Of a stretch of 64,000 bases of DNA, positions 19,526 to 28,348 are shown piece by piece. A program made the position numbers and the translations under genes. The stretch is from Corynebacterium sp. J010B-136 (GTDB taxonomy: Bacteria; Actinomycetota; Actinomycetes; Mycobacteriales; Mycobacteriaceae), in the NCBI RefSeq assembly GCF_002967075.1, contig NZ_PUGE01000002.1, positions 1 to 64,000 of the forward strand, in the 5' to 3' direction. The notes under the pieces are model-generated. The model did no database searches. It had not been told where the DNA came from and saw only the letters and a list, made by a program, of their open reading frames with translations. Positions within the stretch are counted from its first letter, which is position 1. Every line of letters starts with the position of its first letter.

Positions 19526-20323
19526 TTAAGAGATGTTGATTCCGCGTGCCTGGAACCAAGGAATAGGGTCAACTGCGGTGTTGCCGTCAGGGTGAATCTC
19601 AAAGTGCAGGTGGGTACCGGTGGAGAAACCAAGGTTGCCCATGCCAGCGATCTTTTGGCCAGCGGTTACGCGCTCGCCGACTGCAACGTCAAGAGATTCC
19701 ATGTGGCCGTAAACGGACATCGAACCGTCGTCGTGCTTGATGCGGATCCAGTTACCGTAGCCAGATGCTGGGCCAGAGTCAATGACGGTGCCGTCCATGA
19801 CGGACAGGATTGGGGTGCCATTGGAGTTAGCGATGTCAATGCCAGCGTGGAAAGAGCCCCAACGTGGGCCGAATCCGGAGGTGAAAGTACCTTCAGCAGG
19901 GCGAGAGACAGATGGTGCACGAGCTGCTTCGTCAGCGGCTGCGCGAGCTTCGGAGGCCTGGATGGCGGTGTTGAGCTGCTCCGAAAGGTTCTGAACTGGC
20001 TTGGTTTCTGCAACGGTCAGAATCTGTGGGGTGGCTGCGACAGCGGAATCAACCTGGCTCTGTGCGCCCTCAACAGCGTTTTGGATGTTGCCGGAAACCT
20101 GATCCAATGGAGAGGTCTGGCTAACCTGCTTGAAGTCAACGGTTTGAGTTTTGGTTGTATCTTCAGGAGCGGTCTGTACCTGAGCTGCAGTAGCTCCACC
20201 AACGCCAGCAGTAGAAACCGCGCCTGCAGCTACGGTTACTAAAGCAATGCGTCCCTTAGCCGTCTGTGCGGTGTTCACCTTGCGGTGACGTCCAACGCCA
20301 GAGCGCTGAGAAATGCTTTGCAT
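19526..20323 (-). CDS. Secreted M23-family (LytM-type) peptidase
   Basis: This 265-residue exported peptidase has a long N-region (MQSISQRSGVGRHRKVNTAQTAKGR), a hydrophobic segment at ~27-47, and a Gln/Ala/Val-rich linker with coiled-coil character (~55-135). A LytM domain follows, with zinc-site segments FHAGID, GYGNWIRIKHDDGSMSVYGHM and HLHFEIHPDG. It resembles the corynebacterial MepA-type peptidases controlled by the MtrAB system, and a site matching the actinobacterial MtrA pattern lies upstream at 20420-20435. It is a paralogue of the gene at 17979-18731 but with a different linker. Confidence 0.92.
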   Translation of the reverse strand: MQSISQRSGVGRHRKVNTAQTAKGRIALVTVAAGAVSTAGVGGATAAQVQTAPEDTTKTQTVDFKQVSQTSPLDQVSGNIQNAVEGAQSQVDSAVAATPQILTVAETKPVQNLSEQLNTAIQASEARAAADEAARAPSVSRPAEGTFTSGFGPRWGSFHAGIDIANSNGTPILSVMDGTVIDSGPASGYGNWIRIKHDDGSMSVYGHMESLDVAVGERVTAGQKIAGMGNLGFSTGTHLHFEIHPDGNTAVDPIPWFQARGINIS

Positions 20324-20928
20324 GTAAATTTTCTTCCCTATTGTCGTCTCACTCCTGGAGCGTGTGCATCTTGTTGATGCGAGAGGGCGTTACATTGAAC
20401 CCTTGCTCTTTATCGGATTGTGACCTTACTGTTACCAACGAGAGGTAACAATAGCGTCTCAAATGATCTCGAGCAACCTGTTTCGGGGAATTAAACAAGG
20501 ATAGCTTGATTTTGCGACTAAACAAATTCTGTCCCCACCTCCGTTGCGCCAGCACAAACGATTGCAGAGATGGTTTTATTGCCTAAAATTCACTCGATGA
20601 AATTTAATGTGATTACCGCCACTGGGGTGAAAATAGTCAAAAGTTGGCCAAATTTTCAGGGCGAGTGGTCGTCGAAATTCTAACTTTTGACGGTGCGCAT
20701 GTGGCTTGTGTGGCAATGGCCAGGTTTGCGTTGACTCCAAGGTGAAATGTACTTATTTATTCCTTATATATAGGAGTACTTTGAACCCGTTGTAGAGGTT
20801 GAGGGTTTTCCATTCGCGGTGTCCCCCAGCAACATGGCGGCGAAGAGCTAACAGCAGGCTGGATATTAGCTGAAGAGTCGGGGTGCCAACGCTAAAAAGA
20901 TTCCAGATCGTGGCAATGTGTATAGCTG
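20324..20928. other. 605-bp divergent intergenic region upstream of the M23 and DUF6350 genes
   Basis: This AT-rich region carries the promoters of two divergent genes. It contains a candidate MtrA site (20420-20435), an overlapping inverted repeat TGTTACC-N7-GGTAACA (20430-20450), and a second AT-rich palindrome near 20749-20781 (GTACT...AGTAC around TATATATA). I see no gene in it. Confidence 0.5.
20420..20435 (-). promoter_or_regulatory. Candidate MtrA binding site upstream of the M23 peptidase
   Basis: On the minus strand the sequence reads GTAACAGTAAGGTCAC: two GTAAC/GTCAC units in direct repeat with a 6-bp spacer, the pattern described for MtrA in actinobacteria. One unit also takes part in the inverted repeat at 20430-20450. 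It lies about 100 bp before the M23 start. The match is by eye only. Confidence 0.45.
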
Positions 20929-22728
20929 ATGAGCAAAAATACGAGCCCCCAATCACGGTCAACTTCTGGTCCGCGCAGCTCTGCACGAGGGCGCGGGCGT
21001 GTTAAGGCCGCCTCGCCGTCAGCCGCGCGCGTTGCCAAGACGGTGGGTAAGGAAACAAAAGCACGGCGCGCAACTGGTCCGGTGACTTGGCGCTCGCGCC
21101 TTCGCCGAATGTTTTTTGTTGTAGCTGTCCCTAATCTTGTGGTGTTTTTCTCTTTGGCAGTTATCGCTACAGCAACAGTGCTGTTAACTAGTTCGCCATC
21201 TGCGTGGTTGCCTACCGCCATTGCGCAGTCTTGGATGGTTACCAACCTGGCTCCCGTTGTGGCAGCAGACTTAACAATTTCTGCCCTTCCAATCTTGCCT
21301 GCGCTGATCCTGGGATGGATGCTCGCGGGAAATATTCATCGCGCTATCAAAGATAAGGTCAGCGTGAATGACCTACTAGCGCTTTTGGGCTGGGTAATTG
21401 CTATCCCCATTGTGCTGATTGCAATCGCTTGGTTTATGTTGTGGGACGCTTCCCAGGTCTATGACCTATCGCCACCACCTTTGGGCAATACCATCGCCCG
21501 GGCGCTGGTATTGCATTTGGCTGCACTAGTTATTGGCATGGGTCCACGGCTATGGCGTGCATTGGCGAAGCGCTATAAAGTTCCGCGCGCCGTTGTCGAT
21601 GGCGTAGTACTTGCTGCTTTGTCGTTGTTAGCGTTGTTGGCTATAGCGGCTGTGGTCCTCCTCGTTGCTTTGGCTGTGAACTGGAAAAACCAAGCGCTGA
21701 TTGCTGATAGTTTTCCGCATTTAGCTGGCTTGGGATTATTTGCGGTTATTGGACTTTCGGTTCTGTACCTGCCCAATGCACTGGTTGCGGTAGCGGGAAT
21801 CCTATTGGGGTCAGAATTTCACCTTGGTGATGCCAGCGTCAGCCTGTTTAGTGTGCACCTTGTTCCACTTCCACCATTGCCTTTGTTGGGCGCGGTTCCT
21901 GGTTCGGCATCGACTTGGGCAATTGGGTTGTTGGTGCTGACTGCAGTAGCTATTGGATATGTAGCCGTAAAGAAGCGTCCGAGCTTTTATGAAGCTGCAG
22001 CATCTGGTGTGGCAGCGGGAATTATTGTGCTGGTTAGTGGTTATTTGACCGCTGGTGAACTTGGCCTTTATGAGTCTGTGGGTCTCATGGTCTTTATGGC
22101 GGCAGGACTAGCTGTCGTCTGGATTGGCGGCATCGGACTTGCCGTAGCTGCAGGAATGGCAATTAAGGCGCGCCGCGACGAGGCAGCGGGTGTTTCCGTG
22201 GCAGCACCAGCAGAGGCCACAACAGAAGAGACTGAGTCCAGAGAATCTACTGAGGCTGCTGAATCCTCAGAAATCCTCGACACAGGTGAAGCTGATGAGG
22301 CCAGTGATGATGGGGCAGTGGACTACATTGATGGTGAGTTTGAAGAAGATTCAGCCGCTGCCGACGATGATGATGACCCGCAAGAAGAGGAAGTCTCCGT
22401 TGGAGCAATGTCCGAGGATCTGATCGATAATTTGGAAGATGGTTCCTTCCCTGATGAGGTGCCAGGCGAAGACGATATTGAGGACAGGCTCGGTACTGCT
22501 ACGCATGAGCCAAGCGATAGAGAGGACATTGATGAGTCCGGCGTCGAAGACGTAGACATCGACAATGCAGAGCAAACCGCGGAAGAGGTGCTGCCGGACT
22601 CTGACCAAGGCGCCCAAGAAGCGGCGGAAAATGACACGGAAGTTTCTGGGGTCGAGCACGCTGATGATGGCCACGATGGTCAACAGCAAAGCGATGAGGA
22701 CGATAAAACAGGCAAAGATACCCAATAA
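20929..22728 (+). CDS. DUF6350-family polytopic membrane protein with acidic tail
   Basis: The 599-residue protein has a basic Ser-rich N-terminus (~1-50), then about 9-10 hydrophobic segments (~62-420). A very acidic, low-complexity C-terminal tail of ~170 residues (rich in D, E, S, A) follows. It corresponds in position and form to the membrane protein upstream of purN in actinobacteria (Rv0955 in M. tuberculosis). Function is unknown. The ATG at 20929 begins MSKNTSPQSR. The acidic tail is presumably cytoplasmic and may bind a basic partner, but that is inference. PurN starts 90 bp downstream. Confidence 0.8.
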   Translation: MSKNTSPQSRSTSGPRSSARGRGRVKAASPSAARVAKTVGKETKARRATGPVTWRSRLRRMFFVVAVPNLVVFFSLAVIATATVLLTSSPSAWLPTAIAQSWMVTNLAPVVAADLTISALPILPALILGWMLAGNIHRAIKDKVSVNDLLALLGWVIAIPIVLIAIAWFMLWDASQVYDLSPPPLGNTIARALVLHLAALVIGMGPRLWRALAKRYKVPRAVVDGVVLAALSLLALLAIAAVVLLVALAVNWKNQALIADSFPHLAGLGLFAVIGLSVLYLPNALVAVAGILLGSEFHLGDASVSLFSVHLVPLPPLPLLGAVPGSASTWAIGLLVLTAVAIGYVAVKKRPSFYEAAASGVAAGIIVLVSGYLTAGELGLYESVGLMVFMAAGLAVVWIGGIGLAVAAGMAIKARRDEAAGVSVAAPAEATTEETESRESTEAAESSEILDTGEADEASDDGAVDYIDGEFEEDSAAADDDDDPQEEEVSVGAMSEDLIDNLEDGSFPDEVPGEDDIEDRLGTATHEPSDREDIDESGVEDVDIDNAEQTAEEVLPDSDQGAQEAAENDTEVSGVEHADDGHDGQQQSDEDDKTGKDTQ

Positions 22729-22818
22729 GAGGGGATAAGTTGTCCTCTTTTCCGTGGTGGAGGAAAAATTGGCGGCATCGTTTCGTCCTCGAAAGGGCTA
22801 CAGACTAGTCTTTAACAC

Positions 22819-23424
22819 GTGACTGAATCGCCTTCGCAAGTTTTGAGAGCACAAGACCCGCTTCAAGTAGTGGTGCTGGTATCTGGCACCGGATCTTTGC
22901 TGCAAAATATTATCGACAACCAAGATGACTCCTATCGGGTTATCAAGGTCGTCGCGGATAAGCCCTGCCCGGGGATTAACCGAGCCCAAGATGCAGGCAT
23001 CGACGCCGAAGTCGTGCCTTTAGGCTCAGACCGCGCGCAGTGGAACAAAAACCTTGTCGCAGCAGTTGGTACCGCAGATATTGTGGTGTCCGCCGGATTT
23101 ATGAAAATCCTGGGGCCTGAATTCTTGGCCAGCTTTGAAGGCCGCACAATAAACACGCATCCCGCACTCTTGCCGTCCTTTCCGGGCGCGCATGGAGTCC
23201 GGGATGCGTTGGCTTATGGCGTGAAAGTCACCGGCTCTACTGTCCATTTTGTGGACGCGGGAGTTGATACTGGCCGCATCATCGCCCAGCGCGCAGTAGC
23301 AATTGAGGCAGAAGATGATGAGGCAAGCTTGCATGAGCGCATCAAAAGCGTCGAACGTGAGCTTATCGTGCAGGTCTTACGCGCAGCGCATGTTCAAGAC
23401 CAGCAGCTTATTATTGAGATTTAA
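22819..23424 (+). CDS. purN: Phosphoribosylglycinamide formyltransferase (GART)
   Basis: PurN adds a formyl group from 10-formyl-tetrahydrofolate to GAR in purine synthesis. The 201-residue protein has the N-terminal VVLVSGTGSLLQNII loop and VSAGFMKILGPEF. The catalytic block INTHPALLPSFPGAHG (Asn/His near 110-112) is present, as is the Asp in GSTVHFVDAGVDTG. The start is GTG at 22819, giving MTESPSQV. It is followed 39 bp later by purH, with which it forms the usual pair. Confidence 0.97.
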   Translation: MTESPSQVLRAQDPLQVVVLVSGTGSLLQNIIDNQDDSYRVIKVVADKPCPGINRAQDAGIDAEVVPLGSDRAQWNKNLVAAVGTADIVVSAGFMKILGPEFLASFEGRTINTHPALLPSFPGAHGVRDALAYGVKVTGSTVHFVDAGVDTGRIIAQRAVAIEAEDDEASLHERIKSVERELIVQVLRAAHVQDQQLIIEI

Positions 23425-23463
23425 ACCAGATTTCCCACAGTCAGGAAGGCAAGGCTTTCATCC

Positions 23464-25023
23464 ATGAGTGATGACCGCAAGCAGATCAAGCGTGCACTAA
23501 TTAGCGTTTATGACAAGACAGGGCTCGAAGAGCTCGCTCGCACGCTTGATGGCGCAGGCGTAGAGATTGTGTCCACCGGCTCCACGGCCGCCAAGATTGC
23601 TGATCTTGGCATCAACGTCACTCCGGTTGAATCTCTCACCGGATTCCCTGAGTGCCTCGAAGGCCGCGTTAAGACCTTGCACCCACGCGTGCACGCAGGC
23701 ATTTTGGCTGATACCCGCAAGCCGGATCACCTTAACCAGTTGGAAGAGCTTGAGATTGAGCCATTCCAGTTGGTCGTGGTCAACCTGTACCCATTTAAAG
23801 AGACTGTAGCTTCTGGCGCAGACTTTGATGGTTGCGTCGAACAGATTGATATCGGCGGTCCATCCATGGTCCGTGCTGCCGCCAAAAACCACCCATCGGT
23901 GGCGGTTGTTGTAGATCCAGCACGTTACGGTGACATCGCTGAGGCTGTCGCTCAGGGCGGATTCGATCTGGCGCAGCGTCGTCAGCTCGCCGCGACTGCG
24001 TTTAAGCACACGGCAGACTATGATGTTGCAGTTTCCGGCTGGTTTGCTCAGCAGCTCGCCGATGCCTCCTCCGCCCACGTTGAAGGCGAAGCCCTCAATG
24101 GCGACGTGCTGCGTTATGGCGAGAACCCTCACCAGCAGGCATCTATCGTTCGCGAGGGCTCGACCGGTGTGGCTAATGCGAAGCAGCTGCACGGTAAGGA
24201 AATGAGCTACAACAACTACCAGGATGCTGATGCTGCATGGCGTGCAGCTTGGGATCATGAGCGTCCTTGCGTAGCTATCATCAAGCACGCAAACCCTTGT
24301 GGCATCGCAGTATCCGATGAGTCCATCGCTGCAGCACACGCAGCGGCACACGCCTGTGATCCAATGTCAGCGTTCGGTGGCGTCATCGCTGTTAACCGCG
24401 AAGTCACCAAGGAAATGGCAACCCAGGTTGCTGACATCTTCACCGAGGTCATCATCGCACCGTCCTACGAAGATGGGGCGGTAGAGATTTTGCAGGGCAA
24501 GAAGAATATCCGCATCCTCGTTGCTGAGCATGAAGTGCCAGCAGTTGAGGTCAAGGAAATCTCCGGTGGCCGTTTGCTGCAAGAAGCTGATGTCTACCAG
24601 GCCGAGGGCGATAAGGCTTCGACCTGGACTTTGGCTGCCGGTGAAGCCGCGTCCGAGGAAAAGCTCGCGGAGCTGGAATTCGCTTGGCGAGCAGTGCGCT
24701 CGGTAAAGTCCAACGCCATCTTGCTGGCGCATGAAGGTGCCACCGTTGGCGTCGGCATGGGCCAGGTCAACCGCGTTGATTCAGCGAAGTTGGCTGTAGA
24801 CCGTGCAAATACCTTGGCTGATTCCGCAGAGCGTGCTCGTGGATCGGTTGCAGCATCGGATGCGTTCTTCCCATTTGCTGACGGCTTGCAGGTGCTTATC
24901 GATGCCGGCGTTTCCGCCGTCGTCCAGCCTGGCGGTTCCATCCGCGACGAAGAAGTTATCGAAGCAGCAAACGCAGCAGGTATCACCATGTACTTCACTG
25001 GTACCCGTCACTTCGCACACTAA
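23464..25023 (+). CDS. purH: Bifunctional AICAR formyltransferase / IMP cyclohydrolase
   Basis: PurH carries out the last two steps of IMP synthesis. The 519-residue protein has the MGS-like IMP cyclohydrolase domain first ([41 protein letters not shown], up to ~200). The AICAR transformylase domain follows, with [11 protein letters not shown] (~216), the catalytic KHANPCGIA (~270-278) and the C-terminal [11 protein letters not shown]...[12 protein letters not shown]...FTGTRHFAH. Length and motifs are normal. A GGAAGG-like site precedes the ATG. The gene ends before a tandem repeat and a strong terminator. Confidence 0.98.
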   Translation: MSDDRKQIKRALISVYDKTGLEELARTLDGAGVEIVSTGSTAAKIADLGINVTPVESLTGFPECLEGRVKTLHPRVHAGILADTRKPDHLNQLEELEIEPFQLVVVNLYPFKETVASGADFDGCVEQIDIGGPSMVRAAAKNHPSVAVVVDPARYGDIAEAVAQGGFDLAQRRQLAATAFKHTADYDVAVSGWFAQQLADASSAHVEGEALNGDVLRYGENPHQQASIVREGSTGVANAKQLHGKEMSYNNYQDADAAWRAAWDHERPCVAIIKHANPCGIAVSDESIAAAHAAAHACDPMSAFGGVIAVNREVTKEMATQVADIFTEVIIAPSYEDGAVEILQGKKNIRILVAEHEVPAVEVKEISGGRLLQEADVYQAEGDKASTWTLAAGEAASEEKLAELEFAWRAVRSVKSNAILLAHEGATVGVGMGQVNRVDSAKLAVDRANTLADSAERARGSVAASDAFFPFADGLQVLIDAGVSAVVQPGGSIRDEEVIEAANAAGITMYFTGTRHFAH

Positions 25024-25050
25024 TTCTTTTCTTCACTTCGTTCATACAAA

Positions 25051-25102
25051 GAATTAGTGAGAGCTTTAGCCCAGCAGAATTAGTGAGAGCTTTAGCCCAG
25101 CA
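25051..25102 (+). repeat. Tandem direct repeat, two 26-bp units
   Basis: GAATTAGTGAGAGCTTTAGC followed by CCAGCA occurs at 25051-25076 and again at 25077-25102 with no change. It sits between purH and its terminator. The first copy's start also pairs with the end of purH: TAATTCTTT at 25021 with AAAGAATTA at 25048-25056. Confidence 0.9.
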
Positions 25103-25108
25103 GAGATA

Positions 25109-25160
25109 GCTAAAGGGCCTGTTCACCCGCAATTTCAACGGTGTGAACAGGCCCTTTAGC
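25109..25160. terminator. Bidirectional terminator between purH and lldD
   Basis: GCTAAAGGGCCTGTTCAC (25109-25126) pairs perfectly with GTGAACAGGCCCTTTAGC (25143-25160), an 18-bp stem with a 16-nt loop. It lies between two convergent genes and has A/T-containing arms usable in both directions. Confidence 0.85.
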
Positions 25161-25191
25161 GATCTAGAAATCTACTTCCAGCTGTCAAGTT

Positions 25192-26418
25192 CTAAGCGTC
25201 GACGTTCTCGTTTTCGTTCTTTAGCCAGGGCGCGATGACCTGACCGGAATTCTTCCGGTCCTCAATAGTGCGGGTGCCCATCAACAACATGGCATTACGG
25301 ACTTCTTCGGCTAACAGCTCAATGGTCTTATCCACGCCTTGCTCACCACCTGCCATAAGCCCGTAGAGGTAGGCCCGGCCAACGATGACAAAGTCAGCGC
25401 CGAGTCCCAGGGCAGCTACGATATCGGCACCAGACATCACCCCGGAATCCAAGATGATTTCAACATCGGGACCTGCTTCCTTGCGCACTTCACTTAGAGC
25501 CTGAATTGACACAGGACTGCGGTCTAATTGACGGCCACCGTGGTTAGACACAACAAGGCCATCGGCGCCGGCATCGGTCGCGCGGCGGGAGTCATCAGCG
25601 GTTAAGATACCTTTGACAAATAGCGGGCCCTTCCATACTTCACGAATCCACTTTAAATCCTCAATGGACAAGGAAGGATCAAACATGGAGCCCAAAATAG
25701 AAGCCAGATCCTCGGCAGTGTTGCTCAGCGAGGCAAAGGTCAGCGGATCAGTGGTCAGGAAGTTAAACCACCACTCAGGGCGGTAGGACGCATCCAGTAC
25801 AGTCTTCGCAGTTAGCTGTGGTGGAATGGTCATGCCGTCGCGCGTATCGCGTAGACGTTGACCAGCAACTGGGGTATCTACGGTCACCAGTAGAGTATCG
25901 AAACCCTCTTTTTGGGCCCGCGCTAATAAGTCCTTGGATGCTTCGCGGTCTTTCCAAAGATACAGCTGGAACCAGCGGCGACCACTGCCTGGCTTGGAGT
26001 TCTTCTTTGTTTCTGAAACCCTGGCTACCTCTTCAACAGAACGAGTACCCATGGTGGACAAAGAGAAAGGAATGCCCGCCTTCGCAGCGGCGGATGCCCC
26101 GGCATCCTCACCTTCTGAATGCATGAAACGGGTAAAGCCAGTCGGCGCAATACCGAAAGGAAGTGAGGAAGCACCACCAGCGATGGTGGTCGAGAGATCG
26201 ACCTCCGGAGTGGAGTGCAAAATCTTCGGGATTAAAGTGACTTCGCGAAAGAGCTTGTAACTGCGGTTGAGGGTGGTCTCATCTTGAGCCGCGCCATCGG
26301 TGTAATCAAAAGCTGGAGTAGGGGTGCGGCGTTTAGTGATCTTGCGCAGGTTCCACACATTCGCAGCCGAGGCTAGCCGTGCGGCCCGACGGTCGAGCGT
26401 CGGTAATTTGAACTTCAT
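25192..26418 (-). CDS. lldD: FMN-dependent alpha-hydroxy-acid dehydrogenase (L-lactate dehydrogenase type)
   Basis: This family oxidises L-lactate or related 2-hydroxy acids to keto acids, passing electrons from FMN to the respiratory chain. From the ATG at 26418 the product is 408 residues, close to LldD2 proteins. It has PFGIAPTGF, the FMN-site WFQLYLW, LLVTVDTPVAGQRLRD, and the active-site GLVVSNHGGRQLD with the catalytic histidine, then ILDSGVMSGADI...VGRAYLYGL. The frame extends to 26544, but that stretch holds promoter-like signals, including a candidate DtxR box, so the shorter start is chosen. Lactate is probable but not proven. Confidence 0.9.
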   Translation of the reverse strand: MKFKLPTLDRRAARLASAANVWNLRKITKRRTPTPAFDYTDGAAQDETTLNRSYKLFREVTLIPKILHSTPEVDLSTTIAGGASSLPFGIAPTGFTRFMHSEGEDAGASAAAKAGIPFSLSTMGTRSVEEVARVSETKKNSKPGSGRRWFQLYLWKDREASKDLLARAQKEGFDTLLVTVDTPVAGQRLRDTRDGMTIPPQLTAKTVLDASYRPEWWFNFLTTDPLTFASLSNTAEDLASILGSMFDPSLSIEDLKWIREVWKGPLFVKGILTADDSRRATDAGADGLVVSNHGGRQLDRSPVSIQALSEVRKEAGPDVEIILDSGVMSGADIVAALGLGADFVIVGRAYLYGLMAGGEQGVDKTIELLAEEVRNAMLLMGTRTIEDRKNSGQVIAPWLKNENENVDA

Positions 26419-26472
26419 TAAAGGAAGAAGCTCACTTACTTGAGGAAATTGGTGCTTGAGACGAGCCGTAGT

Positions 26473-26490
26473 GGTGAAATCCCTTTCACC
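26473..26490. promoter_or_regulatory. Candidate operator upstream of lldD (perfect inverted repeat)
   Basis: GGTGAAATCCCTTTCACC is a 7-bp perfect inverted repeat with a 4-bp centre, about 55 bp before the lldD ATG and just downstream of the promoter-like region. The cognate regulator is unknown. Confidence 0.4.
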
Positions 26491-26508
26491 CTGATAGTTA
26501 AATCTTAA

Positions 26509-26527
26509 TAAGGCAAGGCTAACCTTT
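26509..26527 (-). promoter_or_regulatory. Candidate DtxR (iron regulator) box upstream of lldD
   Basis: On the minus strand the sequence AAAGGTTAGCCTTGCCTTA matches the DtxR consensus TWAGGTTAGSCTAACCTWA at about 15 of 19 positions. It overlaps a possible promoter (TTAAAG, 16 bp, TAAGAT). The assignment is by eye, and FMN enzymes are not obvious iron-regulon members. Confidence 0.4.
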
Positions 26528-26591
26528 AATGCCAGGTGTGGCAATAGCCACGCTACTATCAGCTTAGACTTCGTCCCCAGAGTCGAAACCG

Positions 26592-27269
26592 TTAGTCCTT
26601 CTTAGCGTCTTTAGCTGCAATCATGTCCAAGGTGGCCTGCTCACGGTTCTCTGGGAATTCAGCCTGCAAAACCCTCAGGGCGGCATCGGCAAGCACGACT
26701 GCGGTCGACGGAAGCTCTGAATCCGAATGCTGAAACGGTGGGGTACCGTTATTCTCACGCATCTCCATGGCGGAGAGCGCGAGGTGGAAAGGCAGATCCG
26801 TGCGCGGATCCTCAGGTCCTACGATTTCAGCCGCAGTATCGCTGAAAGTTTTCTGCAGCTGTGCGCGCTGATCGTGGAAATCATCAAAATCAGGGGAGTT
26901 TGCTACAGGCAATTGATAAAGGCGGCCTACATTCCACCCGCTGGTAAGCAAAAGACGTGCTTCGGCCGCGACCAAGGCCCACAGGCGCAACTCTGGTGAA
27001 GACTTGGAGCTCGCCAATTCATCAGCCAACTCAATGGAAGGCTCGATGGTGGACTTTAGCAGCGTGAGAAAGATTTCCGTCTTCGAGGGGAAGTGGTAAT
27101 ACAGCGATGCCTGGCGGATGCCAACAGCTTCCGCGATCTGATGCGTGGAGGTATTGGCAAAGCCCTGGGTGGTAAATAACTCTGAGGAAGCATCCAAGAT
27201 TTCCTCGCGCGCGGTACTACCGCGTCGGCGAGGACTATTTTTGCGAGGGCGTCCAACCGCACCAGCCAT
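26592..27269 (-). CDS. amtR: TetR-family master regulator of nitrogen control, AmtR
   Basis: AmtR represses nitrogen-assimilation genes in corynebacteria and is released by adenylylated GlnK. The 225-residue protein begins MAGAVGRPRK, as I recall for C. glutamicum AmtR. It has the TetR helix-turn-helix REEILDASSELFTTQGFANTSTHQIAEAVGIRQASLYYHFPSKTEIF at ~21-68 and the ligand/partner domain with NVGRLYQLPV (~116). Position downstream of purH and near rpsR also matches C. glutamicum. It follows the 272-residue nucleotidyltransferase-like gene by 62 bp on the same strand. I saw no AmtR box in this window. Confidence 0.88.
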   Translation of the reverse strand: MAGAVGRPRKNSPRRRGSTAREEILDASSELFTTQGFANTSTHQIAEAVGIRQASLYYHFPSKTEIFLTLLKSTIEPSIELADELASSKSSPELRLWALVAAEARLLLTSGWNVGRLYQLPVANSPDFDDFHDQRAQLQKTFSDTAAEIVGPEDPRTDLPFHLALSAMEMRENNGTPPFQHSDSELPSTAVVLADAALRVLQAEFPENREQATLDMIAAKDAKKD

Positions 27270-27331
27270 AAAACCAATTCCTCCTTATATAAAGCACATT
27301 TAAATATACGACATTAAAGCCCAGCTTGGGG

Positions 27332-28150
27332 CTAATTCACGTCTTGTGGATCCAGAGTCTCTTGCGAGTCCGACGCTTCTTGTGAGTAGCGCGCGGAGAT
27401 CGCCGCGAAGGTCTGCGCGACTAGACGGCATGCTGCACCATAAGCAGTGCGATCGAGTGCTGGAAGATTATCCAACGTGGTGCTGCGGCCATCCATATTA
27501 GCGAGCCAACGACGCATCGCAATGCTTATCGCGGTCTCCCAAGCCACGGCTAAAGACTGTGACTCCGACGGGCTGAGCAATTGCCTTTCGATGGCAATCT
27601 CTAACCTGTCAAGCGTTGGCCGTGGAGACGGCGCAGCCCACCGAGCAATCCCTGCAATGGGAGCAAGAAGATAAGACTCGATATCGACTTCGCTGTCAGG
27701 GTCAGGCAAGCCATTGACGACCTTGAGTGCTGGCGGGCGCAGGCTTAAGGCTTCATCGAGAAGCTGTTGCTCTCCACCAATGCCCACCGGGTATCCGGCA
27801 TCCACCCGCCACGCCAGAAACTCTTCCTCAGCCTGGCGGCCTTTAAGGCCTACTGATTCCAAAATCTCAAGCATCTGCTCATCCTCACCAAGCCACGTAA
27901 TCGGCATAGAAGGAATAGCATCCCCGCGGCTTACTGCTCCCGTAAGACGAACCGGGCTGGCAATAGCAGGGGAGCGGACAACATCACTAACCAGGCGTGA
28001 GAACCACGCAGTCAGTTCGGTTTCGCTTTCTCGGTGGCGAAGGGCATTGCGCAAAAGCTCTTGAGCTTCAGATAAAATCCCGCGGGCAGCGGCGGTGGAC
28101 TCACACCGATTGGCCTGTAAGGCAAGTTCCCGCAACGATGAGTGCAGCAT
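27332..28150 (-). CDS. DUF294-like protein with degenerate nucleotidyltransferase fold
   Basis: The 272-residue cytoplasmic protein looks like the back half of GlnD-like/DUF294 signalling proteins. A segment at ~67-85 (LTGAVSRGDAIPSMPITWL) aligns with the GGxxRGE...SDxD nucleotidyltransferase motif. The two catalytic aspartates appear replaced (MPITW), so it may be inactive. The C-terminal half (YLLAPIAGIARWAA...DRLEIAIERQLLSPSESQSLAVAWETAISIAMRRWL) resembles the helical DUF294_C substrate-binding domain. It lies directly upstream of amtR, whose control also depends on a nucleotidyltransferase (GlnD). The call rests on motif likeness only. Confidence 0.55.
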   Translation of the reverse strand: MLHSSLRELALQANRCESTAAARGILSEAQELLRNALRHRESETELTAWFSRLVSDVVRSPAIASPVRLTGAVSRGDAIPSMPITWLGEDEQMLEILESVGLKGRQAEEEFLAWRVDAGYPVGIGGEQQLLDEALSLRPPALKVVNGLPDPDSEVDIESYLLAPIAGIARWAAPSPRPTLDRLEIAIERQLLSPSESQSLAVAWETAISIAMRRWLANMDGRSTTLDNLPALDRTAYGAACRLVAQTFAAISARYSQEASDSQETLDPQDVN

Positions 28151-28232
28151 GGCCGTCCTTCCTGCATTAAAGCGGTGGGGAGAAGATTTTCTACTTTAGC
28201 GTACTCGGTGCCTAAGCATAGGGGAAACAAAA

Positions 28233-28280
28233 GGCCCCTGGTCTCTTTCACCACTTACATGGTGGAAGAGGCCAAGGGCC
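28233..28280 (-). terminator. Terminator of the rpmB-rpmG-rpsN-rpsR operon
   Basis: A long imperfect stem (GGCCCTTGGCCTCTTCCACC with its complement, around ATGTAAG) lies about 70 bp past the rpsR stop. TTTTG follows on the minus strand. Confidence 0.75.
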
Positions 28281-28348
28281 AATTTATACTTTTACCGTTC
28301 ACACTTTATGCCAACGGCAAAAGTGCGCTGTTGAAACCCGGCTACTAA

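Noticed and set aside
18732..20928. c-di-AMP (ydaO-type) riboswitch before the M23 peptidase genes
   Set aside because: These riboswitches are common before wall peptidases in Actinobacteria, but I could not find the conserved GTCAGCTAAC-type and CCGCTTAA segments on the right strand.
25192..26544. 450-residue form of the lactate dehydrogenase
   Set aside because: The extra 42 residues do not match the family and lie over promoter-like signals and a perfect inverted repeat.
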